From the NCBI RefSeq assembly GCF_030733385.1, contig NZ_JASHJC010000002.1, forward strand, positions 62,001 to 126,000: a stretch of 64,000 nucleotides of DNA, given 5' to 3'. Source of the stretch: Roseovarius sp. MMSF_3359. Lineage in GTDB: Bacteria > Pseudomonadota > Alphaproteobacteria > Rhodobacterales > Rhodobacteraceae. Made by a program: the position numbers and the translations under genes. Positions 27,135 to 36,455 of this stretch are shown one piece after another; within the stretch, counting starts at the first letter, position 1, and each line of letters opens with the position of its first letter. The notes under the pieces are model-generated. The model was not told the DNA's origin, did no database searches, and saw nothing but the letters and a program-made list of their open reading frames with translations.

Positions 27135-29084
27135 ATGCAGCGTCTTTCAGAACAGCTCAACTTCTCCGCCGATGCCGCCCCCCTGCCCGAAGGGTTCTCG
27201 GACGAGATCCACGAAATGTGCCGCAACATCGACAACCCGGACACGGCCAAGCAGGTCTATAACCAACTGCGCCCGGTGCTTGAGAAATACCGCGCCGATC
27301 AGACGATGGCGATCACCTGCGGGCTGCTCTTCGAGAAACAGCGCGGCGATGGCAGCATGCGCCCCCTGTGGGACGACCTGCAGAGCCTTTACCCCGACGA
27401 TATGACCGCCCTGCGGATGCTGATGCGGTGGTATCGCCGGGACGGACGCACGGAGGATGGCATTGAACACATCAAGGGGCTTTATCCCGGCGGCTGGTAC
27501 AGCCTTTCGCAGGCCAAGAAGGCCCTGCTGGGTCTTGGCGAACTCAAGGCCTGGGCCGAGATCGACCGGCTCATGGAAACGATCCTGGTCTTTCATTCCC
27601 ATGACCGGGCGATCCGGATGACCTACCTCAAGGCGCTGAACGAACAGTCGCGGTACATCGAGGCGGCGCAGATCGCGCGGCATGTTCATGATCGCGACAG
27701 GATGGGAACCGCGTCGCAGGACCTCCTGACGCTGATCGACCACAACGCCCTGACCATGCAAAGCCACGGCATGACGCAGGCCGCCGATGCCATCGAACAT
27801 ATCATCGCCCAGGCTGATACGCCGCGGGCTTTCACCGCCGCCGAGCGGGTCGTGTTTTTCAGCGGTCAGCTTGGCACCGGCGGGGCGGAGCGGCAAATGA
27901 CGCGCATCGCCTGCGCCTATCAGCAACGTCACGTGGATGGCGTGGCAGGTGCCCCGGCACCGCAGGTCTGGGTCAAACACGCCAATGCCGCCACCGGTGC
28001 CGATTTCTACCTGCCGATGTTGCACGACGCCGGCGTTCCCACATCGGTCCTGGCCGAGGCTCAGAGCATCCCGACCGATGCGCTGGACACCTTGCCCCAA
28101 CCATTGAAAGATCTGACCGACCTTCTGGCGCCGGATATCCATCGCCACACCTGCCAACTCATCGGGATGTTTCGCGAGCACAAGACCGATGTGGCCTATC
28201 TCTGGCAGGATGGCGGCATCGTGCAATCGGCCATCGCGGCGGTTCTGGCCGGTGTCCCGCGGATCGTCACCTCTTTCCGCGGGTTGCCGCCCAACCTGCG
28301 CAAGAATTTCTATCGCGACGAACTGCCCGTGCTTTACAAGGCGCTGGCCCGGTTGCCGCATGTCAGCTTTACCGCCAACAGCCGCAAGACCGCGCAGGCC
28401 TATGAGGACTGGCTCTCGCTGCCGCCCGGCACCGTGATCGTGATCCCCAACGCGATCCCCGCCGTGCTGCCCGATGGCGACCGCACGGATCAGGCCTTCT
28501 GGTTCGACACGGTGGCCGACTCCGAGACCTGCAGCAAAACCGTCCTCGGTGTGTTCCGCTTCGATGACAACAAACGGCCCCTCCATTGGGTCAACGCCGC
28601 CGCGCGCTATCTGGAGACCCATGACGACACGCGGTTCATCATGCTGGGCAATGGCGCACTGGCCGCGGATTGCCAGGCCCGGATCGAAGAGCTTGGCCTG
28701 ACCAACCGCATCTTTCTTGCCGGTATCCGCAGCAATGTGGGCTTTTACATGCACCGTGCTGATCTGCTGATGCACCTCGCGCAGATGGAAGGCCTACCCA
28801 ACGTGCTGATCGAGGCGCAACTGGCCGGCACGCCGGTGCTGGCCACACCCGCGGGCGGCACCGACGAGGTCGTGAATAATGGCGTGACGGGCATCATCCT
28901 GTCGCAGGCCGATGAGCTTCCGGAAGAGGAGCTTGATACGCAGCTTGAGGCGCTGCTTTCGGATCAGGACGGCTTGGCCCGGCTGGGTGCCGCCGCGATG
29001 GCGGAATCCGGCGAACGGTTTTCCGTCGACACGATCCTCCGGACCACAACGGATCTTTTCAACACAATCGAGCAGGACACATAA
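27135..29084 (+). CDS. Glycosyltransferase family 4 protein with N-terminal helical repeats
   Basis: A 649-residue cytoplasmic glycosyltransferase. The first 215 residues are helical and TPR-like, similar in style to the end of the previous protein. The GT-B catalytic part begins near RVVFFSGQLGTGGAERQM (about residue 238) and ends with MEGLPNVLIEAQLAGTPVLA (about 552-572) and TPAGGTDEVV, the GT4 donor-binding Glu-x7-Glu-like region. It would add a sugar to the nascent surface polymer; donor and acceptor are unknown. Confidence 0.88.
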   Translation: MQRLSEQLNFSADAAPLPEGFSDEIHEMCRNIDNPDTAKQVYNQLRPVLEKYRADQTMAITCGLLFEKQRGDGSMRPLWDDLQSLYPDDMTALRMLMRWYRRDGRTEDGIEHIKGLYPGGWYSLSQAKKALLGLGELKAWAEIDRLMETILVFHSHDRAIRMTYLKALNEQSRYIEAAQIARHVHDRDRMGTASQDLLTLIDHNALTMQSHGMTQAADAIEHIIAQADTPRAFTAAERVVFFSGQLGTGGAERQMTRIACAYQQRHVDGVAGAPAPQVWVKHANAATGADFYLPMLHDAGVPTSVLAEAQSIPTDALDTLPQPLKDLTDLLAPDIHRHTCQLIGMFREHKTDVAYLWQDGGIVQSAIAAVLAGVPRIVTSFRGLPPNLRKNFYRDELPVLYKALARLPHVSFTANSRKTAQAYEDWLSLPPGTVIVIPNAIPAVLPDGDRTDQAFWFDTVADSETCSKTVLGVFRFDDNKRPLHWVNAAARYLETHDDTRFIMLGNGALAADCQARIEELGLTNRIFLAGIRSNVGFYMHRADLLMHLAQMEGLPNVLIEAQLAGTPVLATPAGGTDEVVNNGVTGIILSQADELPEEELDTQLEALLSDQDGLARLGAAAMAESGERFSVDTILRTTTDLFNTIEQDT

Positions 29085-29087
29085 GGA

Positions 29088-30101
29088 ATGAGAACGGTTT
29101 TCGTCACCGGCACCGCCGGGTTTATTGGCTTTCACCTCGCCAGGCACCTTCTGGACGAGGGGTTTGCGGTCGTGGGCTTTGACGGCCTCACCGATTACTA
29201 CGACGTCACGCTCAAGAAGAAGCGGCACGAAATTCTCGGCGCGAACCCGAACTTCACCGCCCATATCGGCATGCTCGAAGATCACGCGCTTCTTTCGCGC
29301 ATCGTGGCCGACGCCAAGCCCGATGTGATCGTCCACCTCGCGGCCCAGGCCGGGGTACGCTACAGCCTGGAAAACCCCCGCGCCTATGTCGATACCAACC
29401 TGACGGGCACATTCAACCTGATGGAAGCCGCGCGCGAGGCGGAAGTCGATCACCTGCTGATGGCCTCGACCTCCTCGGTTTATGGCGGCAACACCGAAAT
29501 GCCCTTTGACGAGGTGCAGAAAACCGAATTGCCGCTCACGCTCTACGCGGCCACCAAGAAGGCCAACGAGGCGATGGCCCATTCCTATGCGCATCTGTGG
29601 CACATCCCGACGACGATGTTCCGGTTCTTCACCGTCTACGGCCCCTATGGCCGCCCCGATCTGGCATTGTTCAAATTCGTCCGCGCCGCCCTCGCGGGGG
29701 AGGCGATCGACGTCTACAATCACGGTGAAATGGCCCGCGACTTCACCTATGTGGATGACCTGGTGCACGCGATCCGCCTGCTGATCGACGCGGCCCCCAC
29801 CAAGCCTGATGCGCGCGACACCGAGATCCCCGGCGACAGTCAAAGCCCCGTCGCCCCCTTCCGGACGATCAACATTGGCAACGGCAAATCCGTGCCTTTG
29901 ATGACCTTCATCACTGAGATCGAAAAGGCGCTTGGCCAGCCGATCAAGAAGAACATGATGGAAATGCAGAAAGGCGATGTGCCCGCCACCTGGGCCAATA
30001 CCAACCTTCTGGAGGCGCTGACTGGGTATCGGCCCAATACGGGTGTCGATGTCGGCATCCGGAACTTCGTCAACTGGTACCGCGCGTATTTCCGGGTCTG
30101 A
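29088..30101 (+). CDS. UDP-glucuronate 4-epimerase-like NAD-dependent epimerase
   Basis: A 337-residue extended short-chain dehydrogenase. TGTAGFIGFHLARHLL binds NAD, SSVYGG carries the catalytic Ser-Thr region and YAATKKANE the Tyr-x3-Lys pair. The DYYDVTLKKKRHEIL segment is characteristic of the CapI/LpsL group that interconverts UDP-glucuronate and UDP-galacturonate. With the dehydrogenase upstream this suggests uronic acids in the polymer. Confidence 0.9.
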   Translation: MRTVFVTGTAGFIGFHLARHLLDEGFAVVGFDGLTDYYDVTLKKKRHEILGANPNFTAHIGMLEDHALLSRIVADAKPDVIVHLAAQAGVRYSLENPRAYVDTNLTGTFNLMEAAREAEVDHLLMASTSSVYGGNTEMPFDEVQKTELPLTLYAATKKANEAMAHSYAHLWHIPTTMFRFFTVYGPYGRPDLALFKFVRAALAGEAIDVYNHGEMARDFTYVDDLVHAIRLLIDAAPTKPDARDTEIPGDSQSPVAPFRTINIGNGKSVPLMTFITEIEKALGQPIKKNMMEMQKGDVPATWANTNLLEALTGYRPNTGVDVGIRNFVNWYRAYFRV

Positions 30102-30899
30102 ATGATGATCGCGCAGCCCCATATCACGCCCCCTTCGGCCTTCGGCAGGATCATGGTCCTGCTGGAGCGCGAGCGTAAAACCCGCTTTGCTGGTGGGGTG
30201 CTTGGGTATCTGTGGGCCTATATCATCCCGAGCGTTTGGATCGCGCTGATTGTCGGGCTGTTCATATTCCTTGATCGCAGACCGCCGATCAACGTCGGTC
30301 TTGAGATTTTCGTGGCAACGGGCGTCTTGCCTTACGTCTTCTTCCGGCAAACGGTCACCTCGCTCAGCCGGACCCTGAGCGCCCATCGCTACATGCGGTA
30401 TTTCTCGTCGGTGACGCAGGACGACATCCTATGGGCTTCGAAACTGCTCGAAGGGTTCAACCTTCTGGTTTCCGCGGTGCTGATCTTCGGGGCCGTCACG
30501 ATCATCTTCGGAAGCCAACTCCCCGCATCGGTGCCGGGCGCGCTCTTCGGGTTGTGCCTTGCCTGGATGCTGGGATGTGGCATCGGTCGCTTCGTCGCCA
30601 TCGGTGGACAGCTCAGCGACACGTTCGCGCGGGCGGTCCCGCTGGCCCTGCGCCCGCTTTTCTGGCTCTCCGGGATTTTCTACACCGCTGCCGAACTGCC
30701 CGCCAAGGTGCAGGATATCCTGTGGTACAGCCCCTTCCTGCATGTCACCGAAATTGTGCGGCAGGGCTATTTCCTGGGCTTCACCTCGCAATTCGCATCC
30801 GCCTGGTACCCGATTGCCATCGCCGCGCTCTTTTTCCTGGCCTCGATCCCGCTCGAACGCTTTGCAGAGCGTCGCCGCATCATGCGAGGCCGGCTATGA
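30102..30899 (+). CDS. Polysaccharide ABC exporter permease (KpsM-like)
   Basis: A 265-residue ABC-2 type permease with six predicted helices and an N-terminal amphipathic segment with ERERKTRFAGGVLGYLWAYI, as in capsule and teichoic-acid exporters. The ATG directly follows the epimerase stop. The C-terminal helix ends in ERRRIMRGRL and its stop overlaps the ATPase start (ATGA). It would export the lipid-linked polysaccharide across the inner membrane. Confidence 0.9.
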   Translation: MMIAQPHITPPSAFGRIMVLLERERKTRFAGGVLGYLWAYIIPSVWIALIVGLFIFLDRRPPINVGLEIFVATGVLPYVFFRQTVTSLSRTLSAHRYMRYFSSVTQDDILWASKLLEGFNLLVSAVLIFGAVTIIFGSQLPASVPGALFGLCLAWMLGCGIGRFVAIGGQLSDTFARAVPLALRPLFWLSGIFYTAAELPAKVQDILWYSPFLHVTEIVRQGYFLGFTSQFASAWYPIAIAALFFLASIPLERFAERRRIMRGRL

Positions 30900-31576
30900 T
30901 CGCGCTTGATAATGTCAGCATCCTGAAGCCCGGCTTCCGTAACCGCGACCCGATCCTGATCGAGGCAAACGCGGTCTTTGGCATGGGCGAACGTGTGGGC
31001 ATCCTGGCCGCGCCCAGCACCGGCAAATCCTCGATCGCGCGGCTTCTGTCGGGCATCGACCGCCCGGACCATGGTCGCGTTCGTGCGGATACGCGGGTCA
31101 GTTGGCCCATCGGGTTCGCCGGTTTCCTGCACCCCCATCTGAGTGTCCGTGACAACATCGACATTTTCGCCCGCCTCATGGGCATGAAACCCGAGGCTGT
31201 CCTTGAATTCTGCGAAGGTTTCGACGGTCTTGAAGACCTCAACCGCCGCATGATGCAGGACCTGACCCCGACGCAGCGCGCGATCCTTGGGTACGCCTGC
31301 GCGCTCTCGGTCCCCGGCCCGGCGATGTGGATCGCGGATGAGGTGATCACGGTCGGTGAGCCCGCAGATCGTACGCGGTGTGACGAGTTGCTCTCGGACC
31401 GGTTGGTGCAGGGCGGTTTGGTTTTTTTGTCACGCAACGTCAGGCAATTAAAGGCCTATTGCGACCGTTTTCTTGTTCTGATCAATCGCCGGTTGGTAGA
31501 ATGCAGCAATCTTGAGGTCGCTCAGGAGGCGCTGGAATTCTCGACCAAACGGGAACAGGCGCAGTTGAGGTCGTAG
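30896..31576 (+). CDS. Polysaccharide ABC exporter ATPase (KpsT-like, degenerate motifs)
   Basis: A 226-residue nucleotide-binding protein whose true start is ATG 30896, overlapping the permease; the frame is open further upstream but that part has no similarity to ATPases. Walker A is APSTGKSS, the signature is weak (LTPTQRAILGYACAL in place of LSGGQ) and Walker B is AMWIADEVITVG. This loose style is normal for KpsT of group 2 capsule exporters, which tolerate divergence at the signature. It pairs with the preceding permease. Confidence 0.88.
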   Translation: MIALDNVSILKPGFRNRDPILIEANAVFGMGERVGILAAPSTGKSSIARLLSGIDRPDHGRVRADTRVSWPIGFAGFLHPHLSVRDNIDIFARLMGMKPEAVLEFCEGFDGLEDLNRRMMQDLTPTQRAILGYACALSVPGPAMWIADEVITVGEPADRTRCDELLSDRLVQGGLVFLSRNVRQLKAYCDRFLVLINRRLVECSNLEVAQEALEFSTKREQAQLRS

Positions 31577-31577
31577 C

Positions 31578-32918
31578 ATGTCCAAGAACGAAGCCTCCGA
31601 AGAGGCACGGATCAAAGCCTGGAAAGCCGAGCGCGCCCGCATCGCCGCCGCGGACAAGGCCGCGCGGGTTCAGCAGCGCAAGAACGAGTTGGCCGAAGCT
31701 GCAAACGCGGCTAAGGAAGACCGGCAGACAGCCGCGATCAGTTTCCTCAAATCCGTCCCCTCTGACGATGGCCCTGCACCGGAAACGCCACCCGCGCCGC
31801 CCAAAACCCGGTCAAGGCTCGGCCGGGGGCTCGCGAGGGTGCGAAACCTCTCACTTTTCACCGGTATGGTCATCGCCCCCGTCCTTGCGGTCGCCTTCTA
31901 TCTGTTGGCGGTAGCCACGCCGCTCTACGAGGCACAGGCGGTCATTGCGATCACCAAATCCTCCGACGCGGGCTCCAGTTCGCGCAGCGGCCTTCTGGGA
32001 AGCATGGACAAGCCGTCCAACCTTCCCGAGGTTTTTCGCGCCGACACCTATATCAAAAGCCAGGCCCTGATGGATTCGCTTGAGGCCGAGCTTGGCCTTG
32101 TCACCGAATTCAGCGGCCCGGCGATTGATCCGGTCCGGCGGTTGCGCACGATCCCCTTCCTGTCGCTCAGCAAGCACATGCAGTTCGACCGTTTCGTCGA
32201 GTCGTCGATTGACGTGCAAAGCGGCCTGCTGACGCTTTACGTCCGGGCGCCCAGCGAGGACCAGGCCATTGGCGTGTCGCAATCCATCCTGCGCAACGCC
32301 GAAATCCAGGTCTCGAAACTCGGGCAGATCCTCTTTGACAACCGGCAATCCCACGCCGCCGGGGTTCGCGAAAGTGCCGAGAAACAGGCCGCTGATGCGC
32401 AGGCCGCGTTGGTCGAATTGCAGTTCCGGTATCAGGAGGTCGATCCAAAGAACCGCGTTGAAAACATCTATGCCCGGATCAAGGAGCAGGAAGACGAGGT
32501 TCAGCGGCTCAACCAGGAGATCCATAAGGCCCAGATCGCGGGCGTGGGCGACAGCCTGCAAACCGAAAAGCTCGTGGCCCTGCGCGACCATATCCGTAAC
32601 GAGATCACCCAGCAGCGCGCACAACTGGTCGCCTCCGAAGGGTCCGGATCCGTCCCACTGAACAATCTGCTGATGGAATACGAGCTTGCCAATCTCGAGG
32701 TGGAACTGGCGCGCGAAGCGGTGAAAACGGCCATCGAGGCCCAGGCCGAAGCCGGGCGCGAAGCGGCTTTGAACCGCAGCCTCTTTCAGGTCGTCGTGCC
32801 ACCGCGCACCGCGCAAACGGCAATCTATCCCAAGATCCCCGGCACATTGGCATTGGTTTTCATCATCTGCCTTGCCGCCTACGCCGCCGTGACCACGTTC
32901 CGTACTGCACGAGACTGA
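31578..32918 (+). CDS. Capsule export inner-membrane protein (KpsE-like PCP)
   Basis: A 446-residue polysaccharide co-polymerase. A charged, Ala-rich cytoplasmic N-terminus (1-90) leads to a first helix (about 93-115), a periplasmic domain starting with TPLYEAQAVIAI, a coiled coil (about 245-370) and a second helix (about 417-437) near the end after FQVVVPPRTAQTAIYPK. This matches KpsE/CtrB/BexC, which link the ABC exporter to the outer-membrane channel. An outer-membrane OPX protein and KpsC/KpsS genes are not in the window. Confidence 0.88.
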   Translation: MSKNEASEEARIKAWKAERARIAAADKAARVQQRKNELAEAANAAKEDRQTAAISFLKSVPSDDGPAPETPPAPPKTRSRLGRGLARVRNLSLFTGMVIAPVLAVAFYLLAVATPLYEAQAVIAITKSSDAGSSSRSGLLGSMDKPSNLPEVFRADTYIKSQALMDSLEAELGLVTEFSGPAIDPVRRLRTIPFLSLSKHMQFDRFVESSIDVQSGLLTLYVRAPSEDQAIGVSQSILRNAEIQVSKLGQILFDNRQSHAAGVRESAEKQAADAQAALVELQFRYQEVDPKNRVENIYARIKEQEDEVQRLNQEIHKAQIAGVGDSLQTEKLVALRDHIRNEITQQRAQLVASEGSGSVPLNNLLMEYELANLEVELAREAVKTAIEAQAEAGREAALNRSLFQVVVPPRTAQTAIYPKIPGTLALVFIICLAAYAAVTTFRTARD

Positions 32919-32937
32919 CACGCCATCCACCGCAAGA

Positions 32938-32963
32938 AAGCCGCCCCCCGGAAGGAGCGGCTT
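32938..32963. terminator. Bidirectional hairpin between KpsE-like gene and nadV
   Basis: AAGCCGC (32938-32944) pairs with GCGGCTT (32957-32963) around a C-rich loop, in the 57 bp between convergent stops. T runs are short on both sides. Confidence 0.6.
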
Positions 32964-32975
32964 GTGTTTAGGCGG

Positions 32976-34400
32976 TCATGCAATCAGGCCGACCCGGGCG
33001 CGGATATCATCAAAGCTCTGATGCCGGACGATCCGTCCGTCCCGGAACACGGTCTCGAGCGCGTCATGACCCGGCGGGATGTTGGCCTGTGGCCGGGTGA
33101 CGTACCTGCCGTGATCGGTCCGCATCACACCCATCCGGCCCTTCTTCGAGGTCTTGGACCCTTTGGCGGTGACCGGGTCCTTGAAGACATCCCGCCACTT
33201 GCCATTGATGCAGATGGCCGAAGTCTTCATCGAATACGAGAACGTATCGCGATCCAGCTTCTGCAAGAGCCCGCCGCCCATACCAAAGGCGATGTTGCCG
33301 ATGGCAAGACCCCGGTCGATCATCGCATCCATGATCTCGACGATCGACTTCTTGTCGACACCGTCGCCCTGAATCACGCGCACCTGATCGGGCAGGAGGC
33401 GGTATCCATTGGCGGTGACGCCGTGGCCAAACCGTTCCATCAGGGCTTCGATCACCTCCGGCACGATCTGCAACGGGTCGCCGCTGTCTGGCCGGACCAC
33501 CAGAACGCCGTCGCGGGCAAGAACCGCATCGCGCAACTCGGTCCCCCAATAGTCACGCACCGCCCGCATCAGGTCATAGCTGTCCGAGACACAGGCGATG
33601 ATCCCGGTCGGGTGATCGCGCAGAAAACGCCGCATGAACCGCAACTCGCCCTCCGGCCCGAAGGAGGTCACGGTACTATGCTCGGTCGCGGGGATGGAGA
33701 ACCCGGCGGTATCCGCCCCGTAGACATTGCGCGCCAGGACCACGCCAGCAATCGTGTCGGTTCCCATCGAGTTCACGAGGTGCGCCGCACCGCCAAGGGC
33801 CGCACTTTCACCGCTGGTCGCCCCCCGAGCGCCGAAGTCATGCAGCTTGAAGGCCAGCCCCTCATCGCTGCCATCGGTCCGGATCAACCGATCACGGATC
33901 TTGCGCATGATGTGGTTCGAAATGGTCGCAACAGTGCTCGGGTACCAGACCGCCCGCAAAAGGCGGGTTTCAAGGAACCCCGGTAAGGCCCAGCATTTCG
34001 GATCGGTATTCACGATCCGCACCTGCGGCACCGACACCGGCGCGATGGTCCCTTCGGGCAAGGCGTCGATCTGCACCGGCAAGCGGCCATCGTGAACGTC
34101 GATGATGTGCTGGAACATCTCGACATAAGGCGACAGACCATGCGCCGCGATAAAGGGCGCGGCCTCGTCCAGCATATCCTGGGTGACAACCTGACCGGCC
34201 AACTTGGCCAGCTCGGCCTGCAAGCCAAAGAACAGGACCTCGTCAATCTCGCCATCGGCCCGGCGCGGCTCGATATAGGCAAAGACCTTTTCGGTGCCGT
34301 CGGGGAATTGTTTCGGGTGGCTGTACTTGTAGCTGTCGGTATCGAGCAGGAAATTGCCCGCATCGACGGCGTTTGCAAAAAGAGATGTTTGCATCATCAT
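32976..34400 (-). CDS. nadV: Nicotinamide phosphoribosyltransferase
   Basis: A 474-residue NAMPT/NadV enzyme that makes NMN from nicotinamide and PRPP. The N-terminus (LDTDSYKYSHPKQFPDGTEK), KLHDFGARGATSGESAALGG (about residue 195), VVRPDSGDPLQIV (about 310) and IQGDGVD (about 350) are family hallmarks and separate it from nicotinate-using PncB. It is downstream of the NMN adenylyltransferase gene, so the pair converts nicotinamide directly to NAD without deamidation. Confidence 0.93.
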   Translation of the reverse strand: MMMQTSLFANAVDAGNFLLDTDSYKYSHPKQFPDGTEKVFAYIEPRRADGEIDEVLFFGLQAELAKLAGQVVTQDMLDEAAPFIAAHGLSPYVEMFQHIIDVHDGRLPVQIDALPEGTIAPVSVPQVRIVNTDPKCWALPGFLETRLLRAVWYPSTVATISNHIMRKIRDRLIRTDGSDEGLAFKLHDFGARGATSGESAALGGAAHLVNSMGTDTIAGVVLARNVYGADTAGFSIPATEHSTVTSFGPEGELRFMRRFLRDHPTGIIACVSDSYDLMRAVRDYWGTELRDAVLARDGVLVVRPDSGDPLQIVPEVIEALMERFGHGVTANGYRLLPDQVRVIQGDGVDKKSIVEIMDAMIDRGLAIGNIAFGMGGGLLQKLDRDTFSYSMKTSAICINGKWRDVFKDPVTAKGSKTSKKGRMGVMRTDHGRYVTRPQANIPPGHDALETVFRDGRIVRHQSFDDIRARVGLIA

Positions 34401-34487
34401 GGTCCAGTCCTCCTTGGAGTGGATATGTTAAGCCGCACCGGACCTCCCGGCGGGCTGGGGATCGGGGGCCCCTCAAGGCCCGCGAAA

Positions 34488-35594
34488 TCAGTGGATCTGG
34501 CTCATCAGAACCGAGGAATAGGCAAAGGGCACATTGGGCACCAAGGCCTGGATGATGTCGAAATGGTCTTCGAACATCACATCCGGCGTGAGTTGGTTGA
34601 TCGGCATCCAGAAGGCGCGTTTGGCATCGTCGGCACCTTTGACCTTTTCCTGCGCCTTGCCGTCGATCAACTCGAACCTGAACGCCTCGGTCCGTACCCA
34701 GCCCCGCTCGGAACGATCCGGGTGGTCAAACACCTGACGCGCGGCGAGGCGCCCTTCAAGGAGCTTGCGCGGGATGTTCAGGCGGGTTTCCTCGATCAAC
34801 TCGCGAATGGCCGCCTCGAGCGCGGTTTCCTTCTGCAAATGCCCGCCGGGAAGGGCGAAGAGGCTCTTGCCGGGCGCATTGGCACGCTCAACCAGCAGGA
34901 TATGACCGTTCTGGACCACCACGGCATCGGCGCAATCCGCGGGGATTTCATAGCCGAAGGCGGCGACGGCCTTCTCATAGTTCTCACGATAGGCCTGGTT
35001 ATACTCGGCTTCGGCCCTGATCCGCGCGACCTCTGCGGGATGGTTTTCCATCCAGGCGATGACCTGATCGGTTTCAAAACTCCCAAATGTCTCGCGGACC
35101 TGCCCCATGGGCCTGGCATTCAGAAAAAACGCCGCCCGCATGTCTGTGGCGTTCAACACGGCCGTGCCATTGCGTTCAGCCTCGACCGAGGCGGCGTCGA
35201 ATTCCGGGAACCACCTGAGGTAACGGCTGCTTTCATCCTTGTCATGGCCCACAAGGATGATCTTTACATCCCGGCGGGCAATGCCCTGGTTCCGCAGGTG
35301 AAGATCAATCGCCGTCCGGACATTCCCGGCCCAGGTCTTGTCATCATAAAGCGTATCCACAAGCGGCAGGCAGGTGATCTGCATATCGCTTCCCGCGGCC
35401 TTCATCGCCGCCGCAATAAACTCCGCCCGTTCGCTCCATTTGAACGCATTTTTCTCGGAACGCGGCCGAAAAGCCGATCCGATCAGGACGAGTGTTTGAT
35501 CTGAGATGTTGGATGCATGGTCGAACAGTTTGCGATGGCCTTTATGGAAAGGCTGAAACCGTCCAATGATCACCGAAAGCGTGACCTGTGTCAT
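34488..35594 (-). CDS. nadM: Bifunctional NMN adenylyltransferase / Nudix hydrolase
   Basis: A 368-residue two-domain protein. The N-terminal nucleotidyltransferase (about 1-180) has GRFQPFHKGH for adenylation of NMN to NAD. The C-terminal Nudix domain has an exact box (G at LPGG, REL-x-EE in EAAIRELIEET, about residues 265-290), expected to cleave ADP-ribose or a similar dinucleotide. This architecture is known from cyanobacteria, Francisella and phages. It opens the nadM-nadV operon, with GGAGGT before ATG 35594 and a hairpin 29 bp further upstream. Confidence 0.93.
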   Translation of the reverse strand: MTQVTLSVIIGRFQPFHKGHRKLFDHASNISDQTLVLIGSAFRPRSEKNAFKWSERAEFIAAAMKAAGSDMQITCLPLVDTLYDDKTWAGNVRTAIDLHLRNQGIARRDVKIILVGHDKDESSRYLRWFPEFDAASVEAERNGTAVLNATDMRAAFFLNARPMGQVRETFGSFETDQVIAWMENHPAEVARIRAEAEYNQAYRENYEKAVAAFGYEIPADCADAVVVQNGHILLVERANAPGKSLFALPGGHLQKETALEAAIRELIEETRLNIPRKLLEGRLAARQVFDHPDRSERGWVRTEAFRFELIDGKAQEKVKGADDAKRAFWMPINQLTPDVMFEDHFDIIQALVPNVPFAYSSVLMSQIH

Positions 35595-35622
35595 AGCGCG
35601 ACCTCCGCGTTATAGATATCTG

Positions 35623-35641
35623 GCACAAGACCTCCTTGTGC
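35623..35641 (-). promoter_or_regulatory. Hairpin or operator upstream of nadM
   Basis: GCACAAG and CTTGTGC form a perfect 7-bp inverted repeat around five bases, read on the minus strand as GCACAAG-GAGGT-CTTGTGC. The loop holds a Shine-Dalgarno-like GAGG. It could be an operator for an NAD-responsive regulator or an RNA hairpin; the remaining gap to 35826 shows nothing else. Confidence 0.4.
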
Positions 35642-35826
35642 TAATCCTGACCTAGGCGGCGCGCGGGGAATTGTCAATTCCGGCGCGCCTGCTACCGGGA
35701 AACAGTGTTTTTCTGTGTCCTTTCCGCCGGGGGCGCCTGAGCGGGGCGCAGAATCGACCTCGGAATACGGCTGGCCTTATCCGCCCACGGCATTAACTTA
35801 GCGATGACAACAAGAGGAGAACCGCC

Positions 35827-36381
35827 ATGGCCGCCACACCTCCGATCTGTGATTTCAACTGGCCTGCGCCTGATTTCTCGCTACCTGCGACAGATGGGCG
35901 AACCTATCGCCTGGGCGATATCGCCGGTGAGAATGGCACGCTCGTGATGTTCATTTGCAACCACTGCCCCTATGTACTGGCGATCCTTGACCGGATCATC
36001 CGGGATGCGCGGGACCTACAAGGGCTTGGCGTCGGTGTCGCGGCGATCTGCTCCAATGATGCGGCCTACTACCCGGCGGACAATTTCGAGAACATGCAGG
36101 CGATGGCCCGCAAGCATGAATTTCCCTTACCCTATCTGCACGACGCGGAGCAGACCGTCGCGCGGGACTATGGGGCGGTCTGCACCCCGGATTTCTTTGG
36201 TTTCAACGCGGATCTTAGCCTGCAGTATCGCGGTCGTCTGGATGCCTCACGCGCCTCTGCCGGAGCTACGAATCTCAGGCGCGATCTTTTCGAGGCGATG
36301 CGGCAGGTGGCCGAAACCGGCAAGGGCCCCGAAGATCAGGTCCCGTCCATGGGGTGTTCGATCAAATGGGCCGCCGCGTAG
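35827..36381 (+). CDS. Thioredoxin-fold peroxiredoxin-like protein
   Basis: A 184-residue cytoplasmic protein of the AhpC/TSA-related redoxin group. FICNHCPYVLAILDR (about residue 40) supplies a CxxC pair with the Cys-Pro of the thioredoxin fold, APDFSLPATDG is the usual N-terminal strand, and VCTPDFFGFN includes the cis-Pro region. AAGAGGAG precedes the ATG. Reductant and substrate are unknown. Confidence 0.88.
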   Translation: MAATPPICDFNWPAPDFSLPATDGRTYRLGDIAGENGTLVMFICNHCPYVLAILDRIIRDARDLQGLGVGVAAICSNDAAYYPADNFENMQAMARKHEFPLPYLHDAEQTVARDYGAVCTPDFFGFNADLSLQYRGRLDASRASAGATNLRRDLFEAMRQVAETGKGPEDQVPSMGCSIKWAAA

Positions 36382-36455
36382 ACTCTCCCACGGGTTGACA
36401 CGGCATCACGGCTATGGCCCCACTGGAGCGGGCGAAAAACAACGAGGGTCACCGC

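Noticed and set aside
27147..28775. 542-codon open frame opposite the glycosyltransferase
   Set aside because: Antisense shadow; the plus-strand protein has clear GT4 motifs.
30431..30895. Upstream extension of the KpsT-like frame
   Set aside because: The extension is frame-shifted shadow of the permease gene; ATPase similarity begins at ATG 30896.
34092..35504. 470-codon open frame opposite nadV and nadM
   Set aside because: Antisense shadow of two well-supported enzymes.
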